NCBI GenBank assembly: GCA_002197995.1
Contig: NGZR01000001.1
Span: 4,216,001-4,280,000, forward strand
Direction: 5' to 3'
DNA: 64,000 bases
DNA from: Gaeumannomyces sp. JS-464
Lineage: Eukaryota > Ascomycota > Sordariomycetes > Magnaporthales > Magnaporthaceae
In this document: in pieces, positions 44,434 through 57,200 of the stretch
Layout: each line of letters begins with the position of its first letter
Position numbering within the stretch: the first letter of the stretch is position 1
Notes under the pieces: generated by a model
What the model was told of the DNA's origin: nothing
The model's database searches: none
What the model saw: only the letters and a program-made list of their open reading frames with translations
Program-made: the position numbers and the translations under genes

Positions 44434-46501
44434 TTTTAGTAGCGGGGGCAATGGAGAGGGCGGTGTCGATGGTGTCGTCGATGGTGCGATGGTGTCGGGC
44501 GCGAGAGTAGACACAGGTCGTTGTAGCGATCGGCGATTAGCGTTTGCGTCGTCGGCGACAGTGGCTGGAGGCCTCGAAGTGTCAGTATCAGGCAGGCGCA
44601 GTCAAGCAGAACGTGGTCGGTGGCGGCACGAACGGCGGGAGATGGCGAGGGAGGAAGGTTGGTTTAAGTAGAGGGTGGGCGTACAATGAAGAGAGGTTCT
44701 TGACAAAGGCGTCGAGTGGTCGGGGACGCGAAGTTAGGCAGAAGCGTGGGAGGAACAAGGATGTTCTTCGCGTTCACTCGCAGAGTGTTGTCCGGAACAG
44801 ACACACACTCACTGCGGCTCCTACCTGTTGGTTTCGCGCGGGGCAGGTGGATGGAATAGAGTGGAGCAGCAAGGTCTGCGGCAGGTGTGCCTTGTGCGGA
44901 AAGCACGGGCTTGAGCGGGCGGTGAATTCCCAATTTTCCTGCAGGCAGCCAGCGCCGATGCGAGCTGTGACTCGTGGCAACTCACACTCCATCGCTAGCT
45001 TATGTGCACTACGCTTCCTCGCGCCACCTCAGCCCCAAGACAGCACGAGCTCAGCCAATTCCTGAGCTGGTATTGAGTTGAGGTTTGCTTTCACCTTGTC
45101 GAAGTGGTATCCGAATTCCGAAGCGAGAGGTGAATTTTGTTGACTAGGTGCCTGTCTAATGTTTTCACACTACTTGACCTTTGCCAATGAGAGGGCCGCC
45201 ACACCCCGCAAGCAGAAGCGCCCCGCAGGCCAGAATCCCAACAGCGTCGCCAGAACCGTCCGCATTTGTGGCGGAGCCGAGAACAAACAAACAACCTTTT
45301 GTTGCAACCACTTTTTACTAGATATTTCCTAGACCGGTAAACCAAGGAGCCTTTGCTGCGTGTCAGGCTATGTTGAAACCAGAGCTCAAGAGCTTTCATT
45401 TCCGGAGGTTAAATATTCCTTCTGTGCCTGTCTTTAGATCTCCTGTGATGGCGACAAAGTGGTCGCTCCACCAACCTCTTTTATACTTCCAGGTACCTTA
45501 GATACCCGACCTACCTACATCTACCTAGAGGCGCTATCACCAATAATCACCTGACATCACCAGTGGACCGAAATTGCATATACCATGGCCTGCCTCCCTA
45601 GTCATTCTTACGCCTTTGACCACACACACACCCAGCTCGGCCTTGCGAGGAAAACGTGTCATGGGGCCCTAGTTGTCCGATATTCTAGGGCATTCCAGAC
45701 ATAAGAAATGGGACATTGGCGATACCACAACAACGGAGAACGGATGCGCCCTCGATAATAAAATAATATGGAAGAATTGTTTTGCACGCGTGCCCGGAAT
45801 CTTGCCCGAGTACACATCGGGCTCGGAGAAAGACATCCTGCAGAAATGGGGAACGATTCTTGCATCCCCAATCCATGCAATCCATATCTCGAGGGAAAAA
45901 TGCATCCATTTCTTGCCAGAACCCGGGTAAGACAGCCCATAGAGTAGCTCAAGGAACCTTCTTCAACCATACTCGATGCACTAGTACCTGGTAGTCGAGA
46001 ATAAGAACGGCCCGGCGACGGCCCATTGGTAGGTGCGCTTGCCCAAAACGGCGGCCCCTTCTTTTACATAGGAGTGGGTTGAGCCCCAGGCGTCCCGCAG
46101 AGATGGGTGTGGCAAGTGCAAATTGGCTGCATGATCTGTCGCATCCCTGCAAGGGTGCCAGCGAGCACAACCCGTGGGTGAAATCACCAGGTGCTCTCCT
46201 GTCTTTGAAATTTCGACCCCCCAATAACAAATCCAATCATTTCTCGCGCGCGAGCGCAAGATACGGGGCCTGTTTGCTCCTGTTCCATTCTCCCACCCTC
46301 TTCTTCGATTCGTCACACTCCTTTCCTCTCCTATTACTTCGATCATGACATATTTTGCTTCTTGCAGCTGCCTGCCGCGTCCTTCCTCCTCAACCAGACC
46401 ACCGTGTTTCTGATGCGCCCCAGCTGTTGCAGCAGAAGCAGCAGTCGCCGCAATCTTTCGTCGCCCACCACCTTGTCCTCCTCGCCCGGCGCCAGGCCAA
46501 C
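44434..46501. other. 2.1 kb divergent intergenic region between SKP1 and SMP3
   Basis: It holds the SKP1 promoter on the left and the SMP3 promoter on the right. A cluster of ACCTACCTAC/CTACCTAG motifs lies at about 45495-45530. No coding region was supported. Confidence 0.5.
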
Positions 46502-48498
46502 ATGTGGCGGCGCACATACTTACTGCTAGTCCTCGTGAGGCTATGGTTTGCGCTGTCGCCCAGCTATCTCCACCCCGACGAGAACTTCCAAGGCCCTGAG
46601 GTCATCGCAGGCAAGTCGTGCCCTTCCTACTGATACCGCACCGGAGTTGCCAAACTGGGACACGTCGCGGCGCATACTTCTGCTGTTTTGTTTCTTGGCT
46701 TCGTGCGTCGCTGCAGCCTCGCCTGATACTTGCCGTGGATGCACTGCACCTCGTTCTCACTTATCTAGTAACGACCTGTGTCTCTTATCGAGCGATGCGG
46801 GAAGTTCGGGATTTGGTGGGGGCATGAGACCCAGGACAACAACACCAGCTAATACTCGATTTCCCATGCCCAACAGGCCAGATTTTCAGCTATCCGGTTC
46901 GACACACCTGGGAATTCACGAGCGATCGCCCGATCCGAAGCGTCTTTCCACTATGGCCGATCTATGGGCTTCCTATGCTCCTGCTTCGGTGGCTCTGGAT
47001 TGGGAATGGCAAGGACGGGGAGATCCCGCCCATTGCCGTTTTCTGGTCGCTACGAGTCCTGATGTTTGTCCTCGGGTTTGTTCTCGAGGACTGGGCAATC
47101 CATGAGCTGATCTCTTCGCCGCGCCACCGGCGGGTCGCCGTACTCCTCGTCGCCTCCTCCTATGTCACCTGGACGTATCAGACACATACCTTTTCGAATT
47201 CCATCGAGACATTGGTAGTCGCGTGGAGCTTAGTGCTCATTGAGCGCATCGAGGCAAGTCCGGTATGTCGCAACCGGGTTGCCCACAGGGGTCCAATAAC
47301 GGGGGAGATTTGTGGGCGCATCGCCAGTCGCATGTGGACCGATTATTCGCTGACCGTTGATTGACACCACCAGCGCGATTCATTTATGGCCTCGACGGTA
47401 TTGGGGATGCTGGCAGTTTTCGGTGTCTTCAATCGAATTACCTTTCCTGCCTTCCTCATCCCCGGAATTCGATTGATCCCATACTTCTGGAATAGGTATA
47501 GTTGCGGCACGCCCCTGAATTTCTCTTGGCGAACAGACGCTAACAATACCATCACCAGGCCCTTGTCTCTCGCTGTGCTGTTGCTCTCTGCGTTGCTTAC
47601 CACCGCCGTCGCCATAATACTCGATACGGCGTTCTACACGAAGCATCAGGTGTCATGGGCGGACATCGTGTTCAACCCGGTCATTACGCCTTTGAATAAC
47701 CTGCTCTACAATATCTCACCTGACAATCTTGCTCAGCACGGTCTCCACCCGTGGTATCAACATCTCCTGGTCAATATTCCTTTACTGCTCGGGCCAGGCG
47801 CTGTCCTGCTCCTTGCAAGCGCTCAACTCTCGCCAAGGCTCTACTCCGCCATATCTGGGCTTTTAGTCCTGTCGATATTCCAGCACCAGGAGGCCCGGTT
47901 CTTGCAGCCTACAGTGCCTTTGATCCTGTCGTCGGTGAGGCTTCCGAGGAGTCGTCCTCTCAGACGAGCATGGATCACGGCGTGGGTCATCTTCAATGTT
48001 GCTATGGGTGTGTTGATGGGAGTCTATCACCAAGGAGGAATCATACCAACGCAAGTCTTCATGAGCAAGCAGCCGGATGCAACCAAAGCGATTTGGTGGA
48101 AGACTTATTCCCCTCCCATATGGTTGCTGAATGGCAAGAATGAGGTGCTCGAGACTAGGGACGTCATGAGTCTGGGAAGAGAGGACCTCTTTGCCCAGCT
48201 GGAGACCATGGCAACCTGCGACACGCCAGCAGACAGGAGGAGCCTGGGATATCTGAGGGAGAGGAATGGAACCTACCTGATCGCGCCGCTTTCGGCGACG
48301 GGGCTGGACCCGTACCTCTCCAATAAGGGGCTTGATGGGCTGAGGTTCAGGGAGGTATGGCGCCACCAAAAGCACTTAAACTTTGACGATCTGGATTGGG
48401 GAGAGGACGGCGTATGGAACACTCTCAATCGACTAGTCGGGAGACGGGGACTCGCGGCCTGGAGGGTTACCAAGAGCTGCCCGGGGAAAAAAAGGTAA
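46502..48498 (+). CDS. SMP3: GPI mannosyltransferase 4 (SMP3 / PIG-Z), GT22 family
   Basis: This ER membrane enzyme adds the fourth mannose to the GPI anchor precursor. The GT22 signature [11 protein letters not shown] lies at residues 24-34 after an N-terminal membrane segment ([15 protein letters not shown]). [16 protein letters not shown] and [13 protein letters not shown] follow. Many further hydrophobic segments occur, and the family motif [14 protein letters not shown] sits near residue 330. Exons are 46502-46610, 46877-47262 and 47374-48498, giving 539 residues. Intron 1 (46611-46876) begins GCAAGT and ends CAACAG: a GC-AG intron, required to join EVIAG to QIFSYP. Intron 2 (47263-47373) is a normal GT-AG intron in phase 0. 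No indel is needed. Confidence 0.92.
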
Positions 48499-49031
48499 TG
48501 GCCATACTACCAGAAAGTAATGTAATTCCAGCGTTTTGTGTTTGACAATATGAGCCTCAGGCGCCGAGTTATCTGAAGCGACCATATTCAAGCAACTGTA
48601 ATGATGCGATCCAACAAATTGCGGAAGCTATTGTCGCCTGGTCAGTGCCGCGATAGCGTATCTTTCTAAAGCCGAAAGTCGAAATGCTCCGCGAGCATGC
48701 AGCCCCCTGGAGCGGCAAGGCTCTCCACTCACGTCATCATCATCTTGGCCGACTGCAGTGCCCACAAGAGCCGTTCCTAGAAAGGCGAGGGTGTGGCCCA
48801 AGCTCCTGATTTAATCCACTGTAACCGCCCCGCCCCGCCGCATCTGCCGCTTTGGCGCGAACAAAAATTGTGCCTGCCCGCGGCGTGGAGTGCTCAAGTG
48901 GGCAGATTTTGGGTTCCGGCGACAACGGCACAGCATTCATCGTTGCGGCTTCTATCAGACCAAACTTGGTCACCCCCCCAGCCATAAACCAAACGGCTTC
49001 AGACACAGGCCCGCTCCTGCTCTCCTTCAAG
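48499..49031. other. Intergenic region between SMP3 and PET100
   Basis: This 533 bp contains the SMP3 3' UTR and PET100 promoter. Its GC-rich part (48820-48850) precedes PET100. No gene was seen. Confidence 0.5.
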
Positions 49032-49389
49032 ATGGCTCGGCTTAATCTAGAAATCTTCAAGGTAACGCTTACCCGCCCAACAAGACTGGGCCAATGGCGA
49101 CTTCATTACCGAGTGAGGCGTTAAACTCGGGACAATCTAGTTCGGCATGTACGTCATGTTCCCAATTGGGATCATGTTCTACTTCGGCACCAACCTCGAC
49201 CAACGATTCGCCGTGCCTGATTTCTGGCCCAAGCCCGAGCAGGCCAACAAGGTGCCCCTCGAAGCCGACGAGATACGGGCCGAGCTAGAGCGGCTCCGGG
49301 CCAGGAGACTGCTGAACAGGGATAGGCGGCTAGCTGCCGAGGCGGCTCAGGAGAAGGCACGGGCTCAAGACCAGTCACGGTCGGAGTAA
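49032..49389 (+). CDS. PET100: PET100-like cytochrome c oxidase assembly factor
   Basis: Pet100 is an inner-membrane mitochondrial chaperone for assembly of complex IV intermediates. Exon 1 (49032-49061) encodes MARLNLEIFK, intron 49062-49140 is GTAACG...TCTAG, and exon 2 (49141-49389) begins FGMYVMFPIGIMFYFGTNLD. The short hydrophobic segment near the N-terminus is the membrane anchor. The F-x-VPDFWP motif (FAVPDFWPKPEQ) is typical of the family. A charged coiled-coil (AELERLRARRLLNRDRR) makes the C-terminus. The length is 92 residues, normal for Pet100. It lies convergent with TACO1, another cytochrome oxidase biogenesis gene. Confidence 0.88.
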
Positions 49390-49695
49390 GACAAAGGCGC
49401 TCCATGCTGTTAGCGAGGAGGAACAGGCGCTGGGGGGTTGGGGGTGCTTCCAAGCAGGCCTATGTACGATGACCGGGACGAAGCGTTGGTAATTCTGGGA
49501 CACACGAACTCTGTATCACTCTAGGGCGGCGGCTGGATTCTTGATCTATGAGGGGCGTTTATTTTGGGAGGGCTTAGTTATGTGACAGCGCGATTCTCTC
49601 CGCTCTCATCTGCCGCACATGTGTATACGAGGCACGGATCTGGAATATCCGTCCAAAAGCAAATGGGAAATGGTATATGCTTTGTTCGCCACTCG
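49390..49695. other. Short convergent intergenic region between PET100 and TACO1
   Basis: This 306 bp lies between the two stop codons and shows no feature beyond the presumed 3' UTRs. Confidence 0.5.
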
Positions 49696-50726
49696 CTATG
49701 AGTCCAAGCTCTCCTCCACCGAGGACCAATCCTCTTCACTGAGGTTGTCACCCCTGGTAGCGTTGGAGTAAATCGACTGAACCTCGCTGTGCTCTCGCAG
49801 TGCAGAGAGAAGCTCAGCTAGTCGCTTGGCCTCGGCTGACGAGTCGACGACGGCCATAGTGTCCTCGACTGGTGACCATATTATCTCAGAGCTCAAGGTC
49901 TCGAGGCCGAACTTGGGCGCAAGGTCCTTGACAAGCTGGGTGACTTGTGTTGGCTGGGTCCAGACGATAATATTACCTTCCTCGTCTGAGTCCAAGTCCT
50001 CGGCCCCGGCCTCGATGGCGTCGTCCATGAGCTGGTCAGGTCCTAGAGAGTCATGGCGCGCGAACACGGCGCGGCCGGCGCGGGAGAAAAAAAACTTGGC
50101 CGGTGTGACCGTGCCTGAGTTCTTCTTGATGGTAGCATTGATGTCATGCAGCGACCGGAGCTTGCTGTCGGTCTCGACCTCGACGAGGATGGCAACGGAG
50201 ACCGATGACGGCAGCGGTACCACGACCTCGAAAATCATGCTCTCCAGAGCAGCGCCGGTAGCAGACCGGCCCAAGCCGCGCGCGATGGCGGCGTCCATGA
50301 CGGCCTTGGGCACACCGACCTTCTTGGCCGCGGTGACAGCTGTCGCGAGCTGCGGGCTGTCTTCGCCAAACACTGTTGTTTTCAACCACCCCAGAGCCAC
50401 GCACGCATGCGCATTTCACGTACTTGCTATGAGAACATTGGTCGGCTTCATCCCCACGGTCGGCTTGGGTCGGAGGGGATGCACACACTTTTGCAGGCGT
50501 TGGACAGCGCCTTTGACATTTGTGCGCGCATGGCCGTCTTCTTGATGTCTGCAGCGCCCTTTTCGTGTTTGATCTTGGACCACTTGTTGTGACCGGCGGA
50601 AAGCGCGGCGCTGCATCCAATAGACCGGCATTGTCGTCTATAGGGGCTGCGGACGGCGCCTCTTGATATCAGGCGTGCTGGACGCACTGGACGCACAAGT
50701 CTAAAAACGGGCGCCGCGACGTTCAT
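49696..50726 (-). CDS. YebC/TACO1-family mitochondrial translational activator
   Basis: The product belongs to the YebC/DUF28 family. The human member TACO1 promotes translation of mitochondrial COX1, and bacterial YebC proteins act on ribosomes or transcription. Exons are 50489-50726 and 49696-50372, with phase-1 intron 50373-50488 (gtgtgt...caacag); 304 residues. An Arg-rich presequence (MNVAAPVFRLVRPVRPARL) suits mitochondrial import. The family start SAGHNKWSKIKHEKGAADIK follows directly. KKVGVPKAVMDAAIARG, ALESMIFEVVVP and INATIKKNSGTVTP match the other domains, and the acidic AIEAGAEDLDSDEEG is also typical. The start at 50726 is the first ATG in frame. The C-terminus (LSEEDWSSVEESLDS) is acidic. 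No frame problem was found. Confidence 0.9.
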
Positions 50727-51243
50727 GTTTTTCACAGCTCTTTGGCGTACCACATAAAGGAAGCTTGGCAGTCTGTGTCGCTCACCCTCCTCAGTCGAGA
50801 GCCGAGATAGGGGTGGAGTGAAAACGCGCTGTGGATGCTTGTCGAGTAAGAATTAGTGGCAGGCTCGAGTTTGATGCTCTCGATCATTTTTTTTTTCTCT
50901 CTAGTTGACGCGTCTGTGCTTCGTCGCTTCAGCCGCTAGCAACGACGTTGGAAGCAATCAAGCACAGCACAGACTGGAGTCAGGGGTCGCGCATTGTGGG
51001 GGGCACTTTAAAGGCCTTGGGATCTGACGTGCCATTGATTGGCTGGTGGCAGCGGGACGACTAGCAAGGGCCGTGTCCTGTCGACTCGCAGACGGCCGAG
51101 CCTGGATTGACACGGCACTCCAAGCCAGATCAGTCGGGCTGGATCCCACTTCACCCCCCCTTGGGACCACTCAAAAAGTCCGACCACGACAGCCGATTCT
51201 CGATACGGTGTCTAAGAGAGGACAATACAACGAAACCGGCGCC
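50727..51243. promoter_or_regulatory. Divergent promoter region of TACO1 and LAA1
   Basis: These 517 bp separate two divergent genes. The open frame that leads into LAA1 extends upstream to 51046 but has no ATG before 51244, so it is treated as leader. A T9 run lies near 50887. No specific site was assigned. Confidence 0.4.
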
Positions 51244-54200
51244 ATGTCGTCGGTCTGGGAATCCTCCGCCGAGCCTCCCTCTGCGACCGAGCCCAATGGC
51301 AGCAGCTACATCCCGCCGCCACCGGCTGCCGCCGCCTCGACCAACCCCGAGCTCGATGTCGCCAAGCTCCAGGGCCTCCCCGCAGAGCAACAGGAGCTGT
51401 TCCTGCTCGCCTTCGTCTCCTCCCTGGCCAAGCACGTCCTGTCGCTCGAGCCCGACGACTGCACCGCCCAGCAGCTTTACCTGAAGAAGGAGATCTTCCA
51501 GATCATCAACCTGCCCAGTCCCGCGCCGTCGCGCGTCGTGAGAAACAACCTCGGGAAGTGTCTAGCACACATCCTGGGCAAGGGCGATAGAAAGCTGCTG
51601 TTCGAGACTATCAACGACCTCAGCGCCCTCATCTCGTCGGGCAAGTCCAAGACGGACGGCGATCTCAAGGCCCGCCACGCCGCCGTCGTCTGCCTGGGCG
51701 ATGTCTACGGCTCGGCTGGCGACAGCGCCATCGGCCTGCACCAGATGGCCTGCGGCAACCTGCTGAAGCTCCTCAAAGCCTCCCAGAACCATGCCGGTAT
51801 GCGGGCGTCCATCTTCGTTGCATTTGCCAAGATTGCCAAGATGCTGGAGGCGAGCCTCGACGAGAGCCTCGCCAGGGACCTGTGGAAGCAGGCGAGGAAC
51901 CACGCATCGGGCGACAAGGGGTCGCTGGTCGTCATGTCGGCCTGCCGCTGCCTCAAGAGCCTCGTCCGCCACACGCCCTACTTCGATAACTCTAGCGATT
52001 TTGACAAGCTCAGCAGGACCGTCTTCAAGGCTATCGATGCGGGCTCGTCCCAGGTGCGCCATGCCGCCGTGGATTGCTTCGCCGAGCTGATGGTCAAGAA
52101 CTACGCCGAGGATGGCGCTGCCGATGCTCCGTCTAAGGCCAAGGCGTCCAAGTTCAAGGCACCGAAGCGTACGGGGACGCAGGTGGGCGCTCTCCAAGAC
52201 GAGGACGAGCTCCCCGCGCGGTCTGAGAGCCCGGCGCCGACCAAGAAGGCCCAGGACCTGTCACTGTCCCTGGCAGACATTCTCAAGACCTTTTCAGCGC
52301 ATTATGTGCGCTCATCTACGTCCAACAGGGCGAGAGCGGCCATCGGCGTCGGCTACGGGAAGGTTCTGCACCGACTGGGAGAGAAGACAGTGGAAGCCAA
52401 CTACATCAGGCTGGTCGAGACGCTCACGGTCGACCTGCTGGGCAACTCGAGCATCTCAAACAATCGCTACCGCCTCTTGATTTCTCGACGCATCGTCGAC
52501 ACGGTCATACAGGGTATGGTAGGACACGAGATTCTGGGCGAGTCCGGCCAGGCCGCGGCGGCGAAACTTCTCATCAATGATATCCTGAAAAACTATCCGC
52601 AGTCTCTCAAAGAACGGCCCGAGCCTACCAAACAGACACTCATCGCCTCGCTTGGCGCGCTGTCGTCTCTCATCAAGTCACTGGGCTCTGCCGCCAATAA
52701 CTTCGCCGAGCCTTGCAGGGATGCACTGCTGCAGATCCTCCAGCATCCGAGCTACAGCGTGCAGGTGTTTGCGTCATCGTGCCTCAAGACGTTCGTGCTG
52801 GCGTGCCCTCAACAGCTCCTACCCTGCCTCTCGGTATGCATGAACAGCCTAAGCCGTGAACTTGGGCTCCTCGGGACTGGACGTAACTCACCGAGGCGAT
52901 GCATGGGCTTCGCGCATGGGCTGGCCGCCGCCCTCAGTGCTAGCCCCCTCCGGCCTCTACACGGCTCTGTGGAGATCAACAGCAGAGTGCTGTCGATGGC
53001 GACCAATCTCCTCAAGACCAGCGGGCAGCAAGAGTTGCGCGTGGCCAGTACACAGATTCAAGTCGCTTGGACACTGATCGGCGGTCTCATGTCACTTGGG
53101 CCCAACTTTGTTAAGATTCACCTGTCCCAGCTCCTGTTGCTGTGGAAGAACGCCCTGCCTAAGCCGCTGGCCAAGGACAGTAGCTCATCGCGCAATTACC
53201 TCGAGACGTCATTCCTGACGCACGTGAGGGAATGCGCCCTTGGCTCCATTCTCGCATTCCTCCGGTTCAACAGCCGACTGCTCACCGTCGACGTTTCCAA
53301 GCGCATCGCCACGATGCTGCAGCACACCACCGCCTACCTCAAGACGTTGCCCTCCAAGAAGACTAACGACGATATCTCGCAGCGCTTGGCGCCCGCTCTC
53401 CAGCTTTACGATCTCGATATGATGGTACAGCGACGCGTGCTGCAGTGTTACACAAAGCTGATCAACCTCAGCCCAGCTGGCGGCACCGAGGCCCTTCTGC
53501 AGTCTAACCTGCTCACCCTTGCTATCTCGCTGTTCGCGGACCCCGATAACTTCACCCCAAGCTCGCTGAGCGCCACCATAGCGAACGCAGCCGGCGCTTT
53601 CGACACCATCTGGGACGTTGGGGACAATTCCGGCTTCGGCGTGACGGGGCTTGTGCGCGGCTTCAACATCAAACCGCTTCCTGGCCAACACGAGAGTTCG
53701 GCTGAGCCTTCGCCGGTCGACGAGAGCGGCCCCGAAGCGGTGATAGAACGGCTCCTGTTATCTCCTGTCTGTGGCTCGCTCGAGCACGACGCCTCGCTCT
53801 TGTATATAGGCCAGCCTCGGGCTGGCGCCGACCTCGATGACGGCCTCCCGGACCCACCAGCGACCGAGGTGGTCAACATGGCAATCCAGCTCTTTGCCTT
53901 TGTCTTCCCCCTGACCCCGTCCAAGGTCCAAGAGAGCATCCTGGAGCAAGTCACCACTTTCCTGTCTGCCGGCTCTCTTCAGAGAGAAACTGGGAGGAAG
54001 GCAGCCATTAACGTCAACACTGCTGTTGCCATCCTCTGCGCCCTCAAGGTGGCGGTTAAGGAAACGCAGTCGGCGCATGGCGATGTCACTAACCTGGCAG
54101 TCGAGAGGCTACTCCAGGAAATGATCCGGGACGTGGTGCTCAGCCCGGACCAGTACGTGCGCAGCATTGGGTACGCAGCGGTGGCGCGACTGTGCAGCAC

Positions 54201-57200
54201 CTGTGGAAACGCATTTACGAACCAGGAAATCAAGTACCTCGTCGACACCATTGTGAGCAACAGGGAGCCGAGCGCGAGAGCTGGCTGTGCCATGGCCCTG
54301 GGCTGTATTCAGACCAAGGTCGGGGGTATGGCGGCCGGTTATCATCTCAAGACCATCCTCGGCATTATAATGTCCCTCTGCAACGACCCGCACCCGACTG
54401 TCCACTTCTGGGCGCTTGAGGCCTTTGCCCGCATGTCTGACGCCGCCGGCCTTGGCTTCTCAGGCTACACAACTAGCACCCTCGGCATGCTGGCCCAGCT
54501 GTACGTCTCGGACAACCACAACGCGGAAACGGGTTCGGCCATCTCTATGGGTCTGGAGGTTGAACTTTCGACGCCTGCGGCTATTGCCAGATGCATCGAC
54601 TCCATCATCAGTGTGCTTGGCCCGGACCTGCAGGACTCTACTAAGTCGAGAGAGCTCATACTCGACCTGACGGGGCAGTTCCAGGAGGAGGAGGACATGC
54701 AAGTCCAGCTTGCTAGTCTTGGCTGCCTGGAGCACCTCTCACTTTTTGCACCCGGCTTTGTCGACTTCAAAGCCTACGTGAAGCTTCTCCAGACACATGT
54801 CAACTCCAAACACCCGGCCGTCCGTGATGCGGCCGTCGATGGCCTGTACAACCTAATGAAGAGAGACCCGAACGATGTGATACAGGCGGCTGAAAAGGGC
54901 TTTGAGGATCAGCTGTGGCTCGTTCTCGACACGTGCCCCGGCCACGACGGTATCCGAAATCTGATACGCAACTGGGTGCACCAGACGTGCCTCACAGACA
55001 CGGCCATATGGCTCCAGCGCCTTCAGGGGGTGCTGAAGATGACGCGTACCAAGGTTGCTGAGACCTCAAAGATGAGCTCAGGCAGGTCGAACGCCGTGAT
55101 CGATCTCCAGGACGAGGAAGTGGCCGGGTTCGCCGCCGCAGCCGGGGTGGCCAAAGACGACAAGGACACGGCTGGGGGCTCCGACGTTGAGGCTCTGCGA
55201 TGGCAGGTCATGACGTTCGTCATGGGCTGCCTGAGTGACATCTTCGCCCAGGTCAACAAGGAGGTGGCGACTCACGGCGAGTCGGCAGCGCAGGTGGCGC
55301 TCCAGAACAAGATCGCCGATGTTGTGAGGATGGCTTTCTCGGCTTCGACCGCAGGTGTGCTGGAGCAGAGGGTATGGGGCTTGAAGATCATAGGGGCGGT
55401 GCTCAAGATGTTCGGCCGAACGCCGGACCCAGACTTTGAGGAGGTCATGCTTTTGGAGCAGTATCAGGCCCAGATCAGCTCGGCGCTGACGCCGGCGTTC
55501 GCGGCCGACTCGTCGCCGGAGCTCGCGTCCGAGGCGGTCAACGTATGCGCAAGCTTCATCGCGACCGGCATCGTGACTGACGTGGATCGGATGGGCCGCA
55601 TCCTCAAGACACTTGTCAGCGCGCTGGAGAACTTTGCGACGGAGCGAGAGAATGTGGGGATTGGCGAGCTCAAGGGCCTGAGCTCCAACGCCCAAGTCAT
55701 GGTCAAGATGTCCGTGTTCGCGGCTTGGGCCGAGCTGCAGGTGGCAAGCTCGGAGCAGAAGTACCTGTTCGAGGTGCTTAAGTCGCACATCGGCACACTG
55801 ACACCGTTGTGGCTCGAGTCGCTGCGCGAGTTTGCGCGCCTCAGGTTCGAGCCTGACATCTCTATGACGCTCGGCCCGCCGTCGCTCTCGGGCAGTCTGG
55901 ACACCATCTACGCGGCACTCAACCGCGAGACGCTACTGCGGTTCTACCAGGATGCATGGCTGAAGCTGGTGGACGCAATCGCCAGCCTCATCGAGCAGGA
56001 CAGCGAGTTTGTCTTTGACGCCCTGGACGGTAAAGAGACGGACGGGCCGTTGGCGTCGTCGCAGCCGGGCCGGTCTAGGGGCGCCGACATCAACTACCGC
56101 GACGAGCCGGTGGCCTTCTTCTTTGTGCTCTTCGGCATCGCCTTTGAGGCGCTTGCCGCAAAGCCCGGGCAGCCAGACTCTCTTGCGACCCAGGAACAGA
56201 CGCTCGAAATTCTCAAGGCGCTCCGCAAGATCTTGCACCCGAGCGTGTCCGGACATGCCATATACCGAGAGGCCATCTTCTCCGAGGCTATGGATCTGCT
56301 CGACCGCCTCGTGCTGACTGAAGGGCTCGATGTGCAGGCGGTGATCGTGGAGATCGCGCGGGCGTTGTGCGTGGCGCATCCGGCCGCGCGCAAGCGGACC
56401 GACCAGCCCGACAGCGGCGAGCTATCCGAGGACATAGAGCAGCTGTTTGAGCTGACTCGAATCATTGTCCTTGTGCTGTCTGGGCTGCTACCCAACTTGA
56501 CGGAGGCTGTGGCGGGCAGCCAGCAGGCGGCACCAGTGCGTCACCAGATGACGGAGGAGGCCATCCTCCTTGTGCGCACGTCGCTCAACGCTCTTGTGGA
56601 CGCGGCCGAGGTGTTCCCGGCCATCATCCGGACGGACCTGCACGCTTGCATCATTCACATATTTGCTACTATACTAGCGACGCCGGCGTGTCAACAAATC
56701 ATTGTTCCGCAGTCCCTGCCAACGCTGAAGCGGTTCCTCGGCATCCTGTCGGGCTCTCGCCGGAATTCACCGGCCGACGACGGAGGGGCGCCCACCCAAA
56801 CCGACGCGCAGCTCCAGGGCTGCCTCCGCAGGTTCCTTTCTATCTACCTGAACGCCCAGAAGCGCGAGGAGCCGACGTCTCTCACGTGCGTCAAGAACTG
56901 CCTGCTGGCCATCACGGTTTTGTTCACCAGCGGGGAGAACCATCTGTCTGCCAGCGACCCGATCGTGGTCCGGTTCCTTGACGAGGTGGTTGATTGCCTC
57001 ACGGACAGGATGGTAAGAGATCCATGCTGCCTCTACAACGTAGTCTCTAAACAGACACACCCGATGTTGCTACCCCGAGACACTGACACATTACGGTATG
57101 CAAACAGACGGCCAAGATCGCAGCCAACTGCGTCCGCTCACTCCTAGTGCAGTCTAATCCGACACCGGCGGACCAGTCCATCGCGCGGTACCTCCTCCCG

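Noticed and set aside
51046..51243. Upstream extension of the LAA1 frame
   Set aside because: It starts from GTG, there is no ATG before 51244, and the sequence is not Laa1-like.
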